From DAHUYF01 sp052143095 (lineage in GTDB: Bacteria; Pseudomonadota; Alphaproteobacteria; ATCC43930; CGMCC-115725), in NCBI GenBank assembly GCA_052143095.1, contig JBKQTR010000293.1:1-9292 (forward strand): DNA of 9,292 nucleotides, written 5' to 3'. Position 1 is the first letter of the stretch; the number at the start of each line of letters is the position of its first letter. The notes below the pieces were generated by a model. The model was not told the DNA's origin, searched no databases, and saw nothing but the letters and a program-made list of their open reading frames with translations. A program made the position numbers and the translations under genes. Of the stretch, positions 1-6,262 are shown in pieces.

Positions 1-714
1 CGCGAAGAGCTTGAGATCGGCGACCAGCCCCTCGTCGCGCTCGATGGCATATTCCTGCCGGCCGGCCTCGCCGTTCTCGATCACCATCAGCACCGCCGCG
101 CCGGTCTCGAAGATGCGCAGGCTGCGCCCGCCGGTGGTGATCTCCGCAAGCTTGTGGTCGCGCGGCGCCGGCGAGGCGCGGACGCTGACGTCGATCAGCC
201 CGACCAATCCCTCGGCGGTGATGCCGGCGGCCTGCAGCGCGCGCTGATGCGACTGGTCGGCGGCGGCTTTGGCCTGGCGCGCCGCCTGCAGCTCGGCTCT
301 ACGCTTGTCGGCTTGCCGGCGGTGCTCGGCATACTGTGCCTCGACCCGGCGCAGGAACGTCGCGGGCACGAGATCGCGCGTGTCGATCCACGCTTTCGAC
401 GACGTCCAGGCGGTCATGAGCCAGTCGCGGATCTCCTTGCTTTGGATCTGTTTCAGCCGGTCTGCCCGGAGCGTGGCGGCCCAGCGTTGCTCGGCGGGAG
501 CGCCGCTCAGCTCGGACCCCGCGGCGTCGCCCGTTTCTTCGAGGACGCGATCGCCGGGCCGCGCGCTCGCCTGGCGCTGTTTCGCCAAATCGAGCTGGCG
601 GCGGTACTCGTCCTCCCACTCCTCGCTGTCCTCGCTGGGGAGGAAGTCGCGGTTCTCCAGGAAAAAGCGCGTGGCCGCCTCCATCGCCACTTTCCTCAGC
701 GCCTTCATATCCAT
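1..714 (-). CDS. Hypothetical protein, partial (C-terminus beyond left window edge)
   Basis: I do not recognise this protein. The minus-strand frame is open from an ATG at 714 to the window edge (238 codons, no stop), so the C-terminus is missing. The start is supported by GGAAG seven bases upstream; a second ATG two codons in (708) is an alternative. The visible protein has an acidic N-terminal stretch (residues 28-38, SEDSEEWEDEY), a Trp-containing segment around 97-111, and a charged Ala/Gln/Arg-rich stretch at about 122-163 that looks like a coiled coil. From about 165 to 238 the sequence alternates hydrophobic and polar residues like a compact beta-containing domain. No signal peptide or membrane segment is seen. 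It lies 28 nt downstream of another small minus-strand gene, so the two are probably co-transcribed. The long plus-strand frames over this stretch lack protein-like composition. That the gene is real is fairly secure; its function is unknown. Confidence 0.72.
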   Translation of the reverse strand, partial: MDMKALRKVAMEAATRFFLENRDFLPSEDSEEWEDEYRRQLDLAKQRQASARPGDRVLEETGDAAGSELSGAPAEQRWAATLRADRLKQIQSKEIRDWLMTAWTSSKAWIDTRDLVPATFLRRVEAQYAEHRRQADKRRAELQAARQAKAAADQSHQRALQAAGITAEGLVGLIDVSVRASPAPRDHKLAEITTGGRSLRIFETGAAVLMVIENGEAGRQEYAIERDEGLVADLKLFA

Positions 715-742
715 GTATGGGCTTCCGCGACCGCGGCTTGCT

Positions 743-973
743 TCAGCCGGCGCCGTCGATGCGCTCGAAGCGACGGCGATCGACGAGGATGTCGGCCGAG
801 AGCGTCTTTTGCTGGCTGCGGTCCGCCGCGCCGACGAGCCGCGCGTGCTCGATGCCGTCCCGCCCGACGTAAACCGCCTGGACGATCCAGTCGGAAGCCG
901 GACGGGCGAACACCCGGAGCCCCGCCTCACGATAACACTCCCCGATGGCGATGCCGCGCTTCGACTGAGACAT
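743..973 (-). CDS. Hypothetical protein, 76 aa
   Basis: This is a small soluble protein of unknown function. The start at 973 is well supported: GGGGGAG lies five bases upstream of the ATG. The protein begins MSQSKRGIAIGECYREAG and has a balanced mix of residues: two aromatic/hydrophobic strand-like stretches (residues 18-36, with the run WIVQAVYV) and a charged C-terminal half ending in a helix-like segment (RRRFERI). There is no signal peptide, Cys-pair metal site or membrane segment. Its stop is 28 nt before the start of the next minus-strand gene, which suggests a two-gene transcription unit. A helix-turn-helix regulator on the same strand lies 151 nt upstream, too far to claim one operon. 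The alternative plus-strand reading through this segment is Arg/Ala-rich and is treated as a shadow. Confidence 0.62.
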   Translation of the reverse strand: MSQSKRGIAIGECYREAGLRVFARPASDWIVQAVYVGRDGIEHARLVGAADRSQQKTLSADILVDRRRFERIDGAG

Positions 974-1124
974 GGCTGCTCCCCCGTTAAGACGACAGAC
1001 GGGAGGGCACTCCCGGCCGCCGGCGCCTCAGCGCGAAATTTGCCCACCGTCTTCTAGAGGTGGGTGGTCGAGCGCGCGTTCGCCAGGAGGATTACCCGCC
1101 TGCTGCCGAGCGGCGCTGCGCCCG

Positions 1125-1514
1125 CTAGTCGTCTTCCGTCCCGGCGGCGCCCTTGCGCGCCGTCCGGCGCGGCCGGCCGCTGGTCAGCGCCGCCTGAAAT
1201 GCCCGGAGATGCGGCGCCAGCGCGGCATGGGCCTCGCTCTCCATCTCGCGGTAATGGCGCACCATGCTTTTGCCGAACGGCGTCAGCGCCGCGCCGCCGC
1301 CGGACTCGCCGCCGAGCCGCGTCGCCACCAGCGGATTCCGAAACAGGCGATTGAGCTCGTCGACCAGCAGCCAGGCGCGGCGGTAGGACATGCTCATCGC
1401 GCGGCCCGCTGCCGAGATCGAGCCGGTCTCGTCGACCAGCTCGAGCAGGCGGATCTTTCCCGGCCCGACAGCGCCGAGCGGGGTGAGGTCGACGCGGAGG
1501 GTGAGCCGAGCCAT
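1125..1514 (-). CDS. ModE-type winged helix-turn-helix regulator (DNA-binding domain only)
   Basis: This 129-residue protein matches the N-terminal DNA-binding domain of the molybdate regulator ModE (LysR-like winged helix). Residues 19-55 carry the helix-turn-helix with the typical core GSISAAGRAMSMSYRRAW, followed by the recognition-helix continuation LLVDELN. The wing is residues 64-81 (ATRLGGESGGGAALTPFG), and a long helix follows at 83-110. ModE of E. coli is about twice as long because it has two C-terminal Mop/TOBE domains that bind molybdate; here the protein ends in a short basic/acidic tail, so a ligand domain is absent. I chose the ATG at 1514 because homologous sequence starts there; the frame runs open to 1622 but the upstream part is not protein-like. 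The ribosome binding site is weak (GGAAGC about 15 nt upstream). It is divergent from msrQ with 116 bp between them. Regulation of msrQ or of molybdenum functions is inference. Confidence 0.85.
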   Translation of the reverse strand: MARLTLRVDLTPLGAVGPGKIRLLELVDETGSISAAGRAMSMSYRRAWLLVDELNRLFRNPLVATRLGGESGGGAALTPFGKSMVRHYREMESEAHAALAPHLRAFQAALTSGRPRRTARKGAAGTEDD

Positions 1515-1630
1515 GGCGCAATCGTAGCAGCTTCCGGCGATAAGAGAAGCCGAGCGGCGTCGTGACGGCAATGTGAAGTGACCGGCCGGCCCGGCCCGGC
1601 TAAAACCTCCCGGCAGAGACATCCTCCCCC
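1515..1630. promoter_or_regulatory. Divergent intergenic region, modE-like / msrQ
   Basis: These 116 bp separate two divergently transcribed genes and must hold both promoters unless distant ones are used. I could not pick out a convincing -35/-10 pair in either direction, and no copy of the classical palindromic ModE operator (CGTTATAT...ATATAACG) is present. The segment around 1577-1603 is a run of GGCC/CCGG-rich sequence with local self-complementarity. Assignment as a regulatory region rests on gene orientation only. Confidence 0.4.
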
Positions 1631-2473
1631 ATGCCCCCCTGGCTCGACTACAGCGGCCGCATTTCCCCGCTCAAGCTCATCGTTTTCGTCTGGCTCTTCA
1701 TCCCGGGGAGCTGGACGGCGCTGGCGCTGGCCACGGGAAATTTGGGGGCGGAGCCGCTCAAGGAGGCGATCCATCAGCTCGGCCTCTGGGCGTTCCGCTT
1801 CCTGCTCATCGCGCTGGCCATCACCCCGGCGCGCCAGAGCCTCGCCTGGCCGCGGCTGCTGCTGGTCCGCCGCATGCTGGGCGTTGCCGCCTTTGCCTAT
1901 GTCTGCGCCCATCTGGTGCTCTATGCCGCCGATGAGGCCTTCGACCTGGCGAAGGTGGCGGGCGAGATCATCCGCCGCTTCTATCTCACCATCGGCTTTT
2001 CGGCGCTGCTGGGCCTGGCGGCGCTCGCGGCGACCTCGACCGACCGCATGATCCGCCGGCTCGGCGGGCGACGCTGGCAGCGCCTGCACCGGCTCGCCTA
2101 TCCCATCGCCGCCCTCGCCCTCGTCCATTACTTCATCCAGTCCAAGCTCGAAGTCTACGAGCCGACGGTGATGGGCGGGCTGGTCCTGTGGCTGCTGGGC
2201 TACCGCCTCATTGCCGCCAGGCGGCGCGACCGGCGGGTGCCGCTCTGGGCCATTACGCTCCTCGGCCTCGCCGCGGCCGCGCTCACCACTGGCGGCGAGA
2301 CGGTCTATTTCTGGCTGAAAACCGGGGTCGACCCGCTCCGGGTGCTGGCGGTCAACCTGTCGCTCGACACCGGCATCCGCCCCGGCATGGTCGTGCTGGC
2401 GGCCGGCGCCGCCGTCACCACCCTCGCCGCGCTGCGCCAGCGCGGGGGTGCCCGGCCCGGCCGGCGATCCTGA
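1631..2473 (+). CDS. msrQ: Protein-methionine-sulfoxide reductase haem-binding subunit MsrQ
   Basis: MsrQ (formerly YedZ) is an inner-membrane b-haem protein that passes electrons from the quinone pool or flavin reductase to the periplasmic molybdopterin enzyme MsrP, which repairs oxidised methionine in envelope proteins. The 280-residue sequence shows the ferric-reductase-like membrane domain: hydrophobic segments at about 13-33, 52-66, 82-100, 115-134, 155-170, 178-194, 205-220 and 252-268. The candidate haem ligands are conserved: His94 in AYVCAHLVLY, and His153 and His166 in the RLHRLAYPIAALALVHYF segment. The C-terminal extension (about 221-268, with TGVDPLRVLAVNLSLDTG) is typical of longer alphaproteobacterial MsrQ; E. 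coli MsrQ is nearer 210 residues. There is no clear ribosome binding site before the ATG. The partner gene msrP, normally directly upstream, is not in the window; a ModE-type regulator is there instead, divergently transcribed. Confidence 0.9.
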   Translation: MPPWLDYSGRISPLKLIVFVWLFIPGSWTALALATGNLGAEPLKEAIHQLGLWAFRFLLIALAITPARQSLAWPRLLLVRRMLGVAAFAYVCAHLVLYAADEAFDLAKVAGEIIRRFYLTIGFSALLGLAALAATSTDRMIRRLGGRRWQRLHRLAYPIAALALVHYFIQSKLEVYEPTVMGGLVLWLLGYRLIAARRRDRRVPLWAITLLGLAAAALTTGGETVYFWLKTGVDPLRVLAVNLSLDTGIRPGMVVLAAGAAVTTLAALRQRGGARPGRRS

Positions 2474-2532
2474 CACGGGTTCGGCTGGCCTCGGCGCGCG
2501 GCTTTATGCCAAGATCGCTGCCCTAAGGGGAG

Positions 2533-3696
2533 ATGCCGGGCAGGATGAACACCGACAAGGCGATCAACATCGAGGATTTGCGGCGGATGGCGAAGCGCCA
2601 TCTGCCGCGCATGTGCTTCGATTTCATCGAGGGCGGGCTCGAGGACGAGCACGGCCTCGTGCGCAACGAGAGCGCTTTCGACCGCCACGCGCTGGTGCCG
2701 CGCTATCTCGTCGAGGTGTCCGAGCGCGACCCCTCGGCGAGCCTGTTCGGCCGCAAATACGCGCTGCCCTTCGGCATCGCGCCGACGGGGATCGCCGGGC
2801 TCTTCCGCCGCGGCGCCGACCTCATGCTGGCGGAGGCGGCGAAGGCGGCGAACATCCCCTTCATCATGTCCGGCACCAGCACCGCCTCGATCGAGGCGCT
2901 GGGGCGGCTGGCGCCGGAGCATGCCTGGTACCAGCTCTATGGCGCGCGCGACCGCAAGGTGTCGGAGGACATGATCCGCCGCGCGCGCGAGGCCGGGCTC
3001 TCGACGCTGGTGCTGACGGTCGACGTGCCGATCGGCTCCAAGCGCGAGCGCAATCTGCGCAACGGCTTCATGCGGCCCTACAAGCTCAAGCCGTCGGTCG
3101 CGCTGGAGGCGCTGCGCCATCCCGCCTGGATCGCCGACTATCTGCGCCATGGCGGCATGCCCTATTTCGACAATTGGGTGCCCTACGCCAAAAAGGGCGC
3201 GACCGCCGGCGAGGTCGCCGATTACCTCGCCACCCAGACGCCCTCGGTCCAGACCTGGCAGGATCTCGAAGCCTATCGCCGGCTGTGGCCGCGCAAACTG
3301 GTGGTCAAAGGCATCATGCATATCGATGACGCCCGGCGCGCGGCGGAGATGGGGGTCGACGGCATCATGGTGTCGAACCATGGCGGCCGGCAGCTCGACC
3401 GCGCGCCCTCGCCGCTCGAGGTGCTGCTGCCGATCACCCAGGCGGTGGGCAGCAAGGTGTCGGTGATGTTCGACAGCGGCGTCCGCCGCGGCTCCGATAT
3501 CGTCATCGCCCGCTGCCTCGGCGCGCGCTTCGTCTTCGTCGGCCGCGCCACGCTCTATGGCTGCGCCGCGGGCGGGGTCAAAGGCGCCACGCGCGCGATC
3601 GACATCCTGCGCGACGAGATCGACCGGGTCATGGCGCAGATCGGCTGCCCGAGCTTCGACCAGCTCGGACCGGACTGGCTGATGGCGGGTCAGTAG
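2533..3696 (+). CDS. FMN-dependent alpha-hydroxy-acid dehydrogenase (lactate/mandelate/glycolate family)
   Basis: This 387-residue enzyme has the FMN-binding TIM-barrel of the L-lactate dehydrogenase / (S)-mandelate dehydrogenase / glycolate oxidase family, which oxidises 2-hydroxy acids to 2-oxo acids. Visible signatures: FDFIEGGLEDE (29-39), PFGIAPTG (79-86), Tyr133 in WYQLYG, LTVDVPIGSKRERNLRN (161-177, with Arg171), Lys259 in VVKGI, catalytic His283 and substrate-binding Arg286 in SNHGGRQLD, the FMN phosphate segment DSGVRRGSD (314-322) and GR at 337-338. The position equivalent to glycolate oxidase Tyr24 is Phe29. The GGLEDE and KRERNLRN segments look more like mandelate dehydrogenase than E. 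coli LldD, so the substrate is left open. The start is uncertain: AAGGGGAG abuts the ATG at 2533, whereas an ATG at 2545 lies 12 nt from it and begins nearer to where family members start. The gene is 59 nt downstream of msrQ on the same strand; a shared transcript is possible. Confidence 0.93.
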   Translation: MPGRMNTDKAINIEDLRRMAKRHLPRMCFDFIEGGLEDEHGLVRNESAFDRHALVPRYLVEVSERDPSASLFGRKYALPFGIAPTGIAGLFRRGADLMLAEAAKAANIPFIMSGTSTASIEALGRLAPEHAWYQLYGARDRKVSEDMIRRAREAGLSTLVLTVDVPIGSKRERNLRNGFMRPYKLKPSVALEALRHPAWIADYLRHGGMPYFDNWVPYAKKGATAGEVADYLATQTPSVQTWQDLEAYRRLWPRKLVVKGIMHIDDARRAAEMGVDGIMVSNHGGRQLDRAPSPLEVLLPITQAVGSKVSVMFDSGVRRGSDIVIARCLGARFVFVGRATLYGCAAGGVKGATRAIDILRDEIDRVMAQIGCPSFDQLGPDWLMAGQ

Positions 3697-3699
3697 GGT

Positions 3700-3864
3700 C
3701 GCTGCAGGGCGATCCTGCGTCCTTCGAGACGCGGCGCTGCGCGCCGCTCCTCAGGATGAGGTGAGATTGAATCGGGCATCATCATTTGGTGCCATTCTCA
3801 ATGCTTCCTCATCCTGAGCGCGAGCGCAGCGAGCGGTCGAAGGACGCACCGCGCCCCTGCAGCG
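3700..3864. repeat. Imperfect 165-bp inverted repeat with REP-like arms
   Basis: The left arm (about 3700-3761) and right arm (about 3807-3864) are inverted copies around a 45-nt centre. Perfectly paired blocks are CGCTGCAGGG (3700-3709) with CCCTGCAGCG (3855-3864), TGCGTCCTTCGA (3716-3727) with TCGAAGGACGCA (3837-3848), and CTCAGGATGAGG (3750-3761) with CCTCATCCTGAG (3807-3818). The left arm also contains its own 7-bp stem, GCGGCGC-TGC-GCGCCGC (3731-3747). The CTTCGA...CTCAGGATGAGG core resembles short palindromic repeats that I know from intergenic regions of Bradyrhizobium-like genomes. It begins four bases after the stop of the hydroxy-acid dehydrogenase, so when transcribed it could fold at the mRNA 3' end, but no T-run follows. 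No flanking target duplication was seen. Confidence 0.8.
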
Positions 3865-3960
3865 GGAACCGGTGCCCGCCGTACGTCGCTGGTGTACACC
3901 GGCGACAAAAAATCATCGTGCGTCGGTGGCGTAGTACCGACTATCGCAATCCGTGACCCC
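3865..3960. other. Intergenic spacer between two repeats
   Basis: I see no gene, RNA or clear promoter here. It contains an A-run (3906-3911) in otherwise mixed sequence. It is the unassigned part of the 494-bp gap between the hydroxy-acid dehydrogenase and dapF. Confidence 0.5.
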
Positions 3961-4006
3961 CACCTCACCCCAACCCTCTCCGCCCCCGGGAGCGGAGAGG
4001 GAGAAA
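3961..4006. repeat. Short palindromic intergenic repeat (CCTCACCCCAACCCTCTCC type)
   Basis: The stretch starts CACCTCACCCCAACCCTC and contains a 10-bp perfect stem, CCCTCTCCGC (3974-3983) with GCGGAGAGGG (3992-4001), around an 8-nt loop, followed by GAGA. This arrangement (conserved CTCACCCCAACCCTCTCC lead, variable GC loop, mirrored GGAGAGGG) is a familiar dispersed palindrome in many proteobacterial genomes. It is untranslated; an open frame starting at 3953 that runs through it is accidental. Confidence 0.7.
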
Positions 4007-4077
4007 ATCGGCGCCGGATTCATCATACGCAGGCACCCCTCCGCCGCCAAGGCCCGGGAAGGGCGATCAGGAGAATT

Positions 4078-4150
4078 GCCCGCCCGGTGCGGGCTCTCGC
4101 GGTTGCAAGGGCAACCGCTGCCGCCCGCCGTCGGACGACGCTTCGCGTCG
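4078..4150. other. Cluster of three compact perfect stem-loops upstream of dapF promoter
   Basis: Three hairpins follow each other within 73 nt. The first is GCCCGC-CCGGT-GCGGGC (4078-4094, 6-bp stem), the second is GCGGTTGC-AAGG-GCAACCGC (4099-4118, 8-bp stem), and the third is CGACGC-TTC-GCGTCG (4136-4150, 6-bp stem). None is followed by a T-run on either strand, so they are not canonical intrinsic terminators. They end just before the predicted -35 of dapF. They could shield dapF from upstream transcription or belong to an unannotated RNA; nothing in the sequence decides this. Confidence 0.45.
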
Positions 4151-4154
4151 CCGC

Positions 4155-4183
4155 GTGACAGGCTCGGCCCCGCGCCTTATATA
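4155..4183 (+). promoter_or_regulatory. Predicted sigma70-type promoter for dapF-mtaB-ftsY (leaderless)
   Basis: A GTGACA -35 element (4155-4160) and a TATATA -10 element (4178-4183) are separated by exactly 17 bp. The -10 ends seven bases before the dapF ATG, so transcription is expected to start at or next to 4191, the A of the start codon. No Shine-Dalgarno sequence lies before the ATG, consistent with a leaderless transcript. The AT-rich -10 stands out in a very GC-rich surrounding. Confidence 0.68.
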
Positions 4184-4190
4184 GCCCGCC

Positions 4191-5024
4191 ATGCGCGGCA
4201 CGGGTTTTCTCAAGATGCACGGGCTCGGCAACGATTTCGTCGTGCTGGATGCGCGCGCCGAGGCGCTGGCGCTCGACGGCAAGGCGGCGCGCGCCATTGC
4301 CGACCGGCATACCGGCGTCGGTTGCGATCAGCTGCTCATCCTGGAGCCGCCGAAATCGCCCGGCGCCGACATCTTCATGCGCATCCGCAACGCCGATGGC
4401 GGCGAGGTCGAGGCTTGCGGCAACGGCACGCGCTGCATCGCCGCGCTGGTGATGCGCGAGACCGGCAAGGAGCGCGTCGTGGTCGAGACGGCGGCGGGGC
4501 TGCTCGAGGCGCATGCGGCGGGCGCCGGGCGCGTCAGCGTCGATATGGGCGCCGCACACCTGCTGTGGCGCGACATCCCGCTGGCGCGCGAATGCGACAC
4601 GCTGCATGTGCCGCTGTCGCTGGGGCCGCTGGTCGATCCCGTCTGCACCAGCATGGGCAATCCGCACGCGACATTCTTCGTCGCCGATGCCGAGGCGATC
4701 GATCTCGCCGCCTTGGGCCCACGGCTCGAGCGCGACGCGATCTTTCCCGAGCGCGCCAATATCGGCGTGGCGCAGGTGCTGTCGCCGACGCGGCTGCGCT
4801 TTCGCGTCTGGGAGCGCGGCGCCGGCATCACCATCGCCTGCGGCACCGGCGCCTGCGCCGCGCTGGTGGCGGCGGCGCGCCGCGGGCTTGCCGAGCGCAA
4901 GGCCGAGATCGTGCTCGATGGCGGGCCGCTCGAGATCGAATGGCGCGCCGATGGGCATGTGCTGATGACCGGGCCGGTGGCGGTGAGCTTCTCCGGCACG
5001 CTCGACCCGTCTCTGGCGGGGTGA
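4191..5024 (+). CDS. dapF: Diaminopimelate epimerase DapF
   Basis: DapF interconverts LL- and meso-2,6-diaminopimelate in the cytoplasm, supplying meso-DAP for peptidoglycan and the precursor of lysine. The 277-residue length is normal for the family. The N-terminal signature is FLKMHGLGNDFVVLD (6-20). The two active-site cysteines are Cys76 in ACGNGTRC and Cys217 in ACGTGACAA, the two halves of the cofactor-independent racemase fold. The substrate-binding segments SMGNPHATFF (residues 154-163) and FRVWERGAG (about 204-212) are also present. The start MRGTGFLKMHG fits homologues. No ribosome binding site precedes it, but a well-spaced promoter does, so a leaderless mRNA is likely. Its TGA overlaps the GTG start of mtaB (GTGA), and mtaB in turn overlaps ftsY, giving one operon. 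Confidence 0.97.
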   Translation: MRGTGFLKMHGLGNDFVVLDARAEALALDGKAARAIADRHTGVGCDQLLILEPPKSPGADIFMRIRNADGGEVEACGNGTRCIAALVMRETGKERVVVETAAGLLEAHAAGAGRVSVDMGAAHLLWRDIPLARECDTLHVPLSLGPLVDPVCTSMGNPHATFFVADAEAIDLAALGPRLERDAIFPERANIGVAQVLSPTRLRFRVWERGAGITIACGTGACAALVAAARRGLAERKAEIVLDGGPLEIEWRADGHVLMTGPVAVSFSGTLDPSLAG

Positions 5025-6262
5025 GCGTGCTCGACATCCTCACCTTCGGCTGCCGGCTCAACGCCTTCGAATCCGAAGTGATCCGCCGCCACGCCAGCGC
5101 CGCCGGGCTTGCCGACGCGGTCATCGTCAACACCTGCGCCGTGACAGCCGAGGCCGAGCGCCAGGCGCGCCAGGCGATCCGCCGGGCGCGGCGCGAGCGT
5201 CCCGGCGCGCGGCTCATCGTCACCGGCTGCGCGGCGCAGATCGCGCCCGAGCGCTATGCCGCCATGCCCGAGGTCGACCAGGTGCTGGGCAATGAGGAGA
5301 AGCTCCGGCCGGAGAGCTACACCGCACCCGGCGCGCGCATCCGCGTCGACGACATCCTCGGGGTCCGCGAGACGGCGGCGCATCTCGTCGACGGCATCGA
5401 GGGCCGCGCCCGCGGCTTCCTGCAGGTGCAGCAGGGCTGCGACCACCGCTGCACCTTTTGCGTCATCCCGCTGGGGCGCGGCAACAACCGCTCGGTGGCG
5501 TTGGGCGAGATCGTGGCGCAGGCGCGGCACCTGGTCGAGCGCGGCATCAGCGAGATCGTGCTGACCGGGGTCGACATCACCGGCTTCGGCGCCGATCTGC
5601 CGGGCAAGCCGCGGCTCGGCCAGCTGGTGCGCCGCCTGCTGGCGCTGGTGCCGGGGCTCCAGCGGCTGCGGCTCTCCTCGCTCGATCCCGCGGAGATCGA
5701 CGCCGATCTCTGGCGTCTGCTGGGCGACGAGCCGCGCCTCATGCCGCATCTGCACCTGTCGCTGCAAGCGGGCGACGATCTCGTGCTGAAGCGCATGAAG
5801 CGCCGCCACAGCCGCGATGAGGCGCTGGCCGTCTGCCGGCGCGCGCGCGATCTGCGGCCCGGCATCGCGCTCGGCGCCGATCTCATCGCGGGATTTCCCA
5901 CCGAGAGCGCGGCGATGGCCGAGCGCACGCGGGACCTCATCGACGAGGCCGGGATCGACTACCTCCACGTCTTCCCCTACAGCGCGCGGCCCGGCACGCC
6001 GGCAGCGCGCATGCCGCAAGTGCCGGGCGCAGTGGTGCGCGAGCGCGCGGCGCGGCTGCGCGCGGCGGGCGCTTCGGCGCTGGCGCGGGCGCTCGCCGGG
6101 CGCGTCGGCGGCGAATCCTCGGTGCTGGTCGAGCGGCCGGGCTTCGGCCATAGCGAGCATTACGCGCCGGTGCGCTTTGCCGGGGACGCGGCGGCGGGCA
6201 GCCTGGTGCGGCTGCGGCTCACCGCGGCGACGGCGCGCGAGCTGCAAGGCGAGCAGCTATGA
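5021..6262 (+). CDS. mtaB: tRNA t6A37 methylthiotransferase MtaB
   Basis: MtaB is a radical-SAM enzyme that inserts a methylthio group at C2 of N6-threonylcarbamoyladenosine-37 in tRNAs reading ANN codons. The 413-residue protein shows the N-terminal UPF0004 domain with its cluster cysteines Cys11 (TFGCRLN), Cys39 (VNTCAV) and Cys70 (VTGCAAQ). Next is the radical-SAM CX3CX2C motif at Cys140/Cys144/Cys147 (QQGCDHRCTFCVIPLGRG), with conserved LTGVDITGFG and HLHLSLQAGDD segments. A degenerate TRAM-like tail runs from about 355 to 413. The QQGCDHRCTFC form and TFGCRLN favour MtaB over MiaB or RimO. The start is taken as the GTG at 5021, which overlaps the dapF stop; a second GTG at 5027 is also possible. 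The frame extends far upstream to 3953, but that part only shadows dapF. The stop overlaps ftsY by ATGA, so translational coupling on both sides is likely. Confidence 0.94.
   Translation: MSVLDILTFGCRLNAFESEVIRRHASAAGLADAVIVNTCAVTAEAERQARQAIRRARRERPGARLIVTGCAAQIAPERYAAMPEVDQVLGNEEKLRPESYTAPGARIRVDDILGVRETAAHLVDGIEGRARGFLQVQQGCDHRCTFCVIPLGRGNNRSVALGEIVAQARHLVERGISEIVLTGVDITGFGADLPGKPRLGQLVRRLLALVPGLQRLRLSSLDPAEIDADLWRLLGDEPRLMPHLHLSLQAGDDLVLKRMKRRHSRDEALAVCRRARDLRPGIALGADLIAGFPTESAAMAERTRDLIDEAGIDYLHVFPYSARPGTPAARMPQVPGAVVRERAARLRAAGASALARALAGRVGGESSVLVERPGFGHSEHYAPVRFAGDAAAGSLVRLRLTAATARELQGEQL

Noticed and set aside
154..1057. Two long plus-strand frames (154-990 and 269-1057) at the left edge
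   Set aside because: Arg/Ala/Ser-rich shadow composition; the minus strand carries two frames with natural composition and ribosome binding sites.
1515..1630. ModE operator or clear promoters between the ModE-like gene and msrQ
   Set aside because: No ModE-type palindrome and no -35/-10 pair with acceptable spacing was found.
1394..2476. 360-codon minus-strand frame over msrQ and the regulator start
   Set aside because: Low-complexity Gln/Arg/Gly/Glu-rich shadow of msrQ, which has clear membrane and haem-ligand patterns.
3953..5020. Very long plus-strand frame (769 codons to 6262) upstream of mtaB
   Set aside because: Its first part translates an intergenic repeat and then runs out of frame through dapF with Arg/Ala-rich composition; only the part from the GTG at 5021 is MtaB.
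4328..6247. 639-codon minus-strand frame antisense to dapF and mtaB
   Set aside because: Long antisense frames are usual in GC-rich DNA; composition is Arg/Ala/His-biased with no motif, while the plus strand encodes two clear enzymes.
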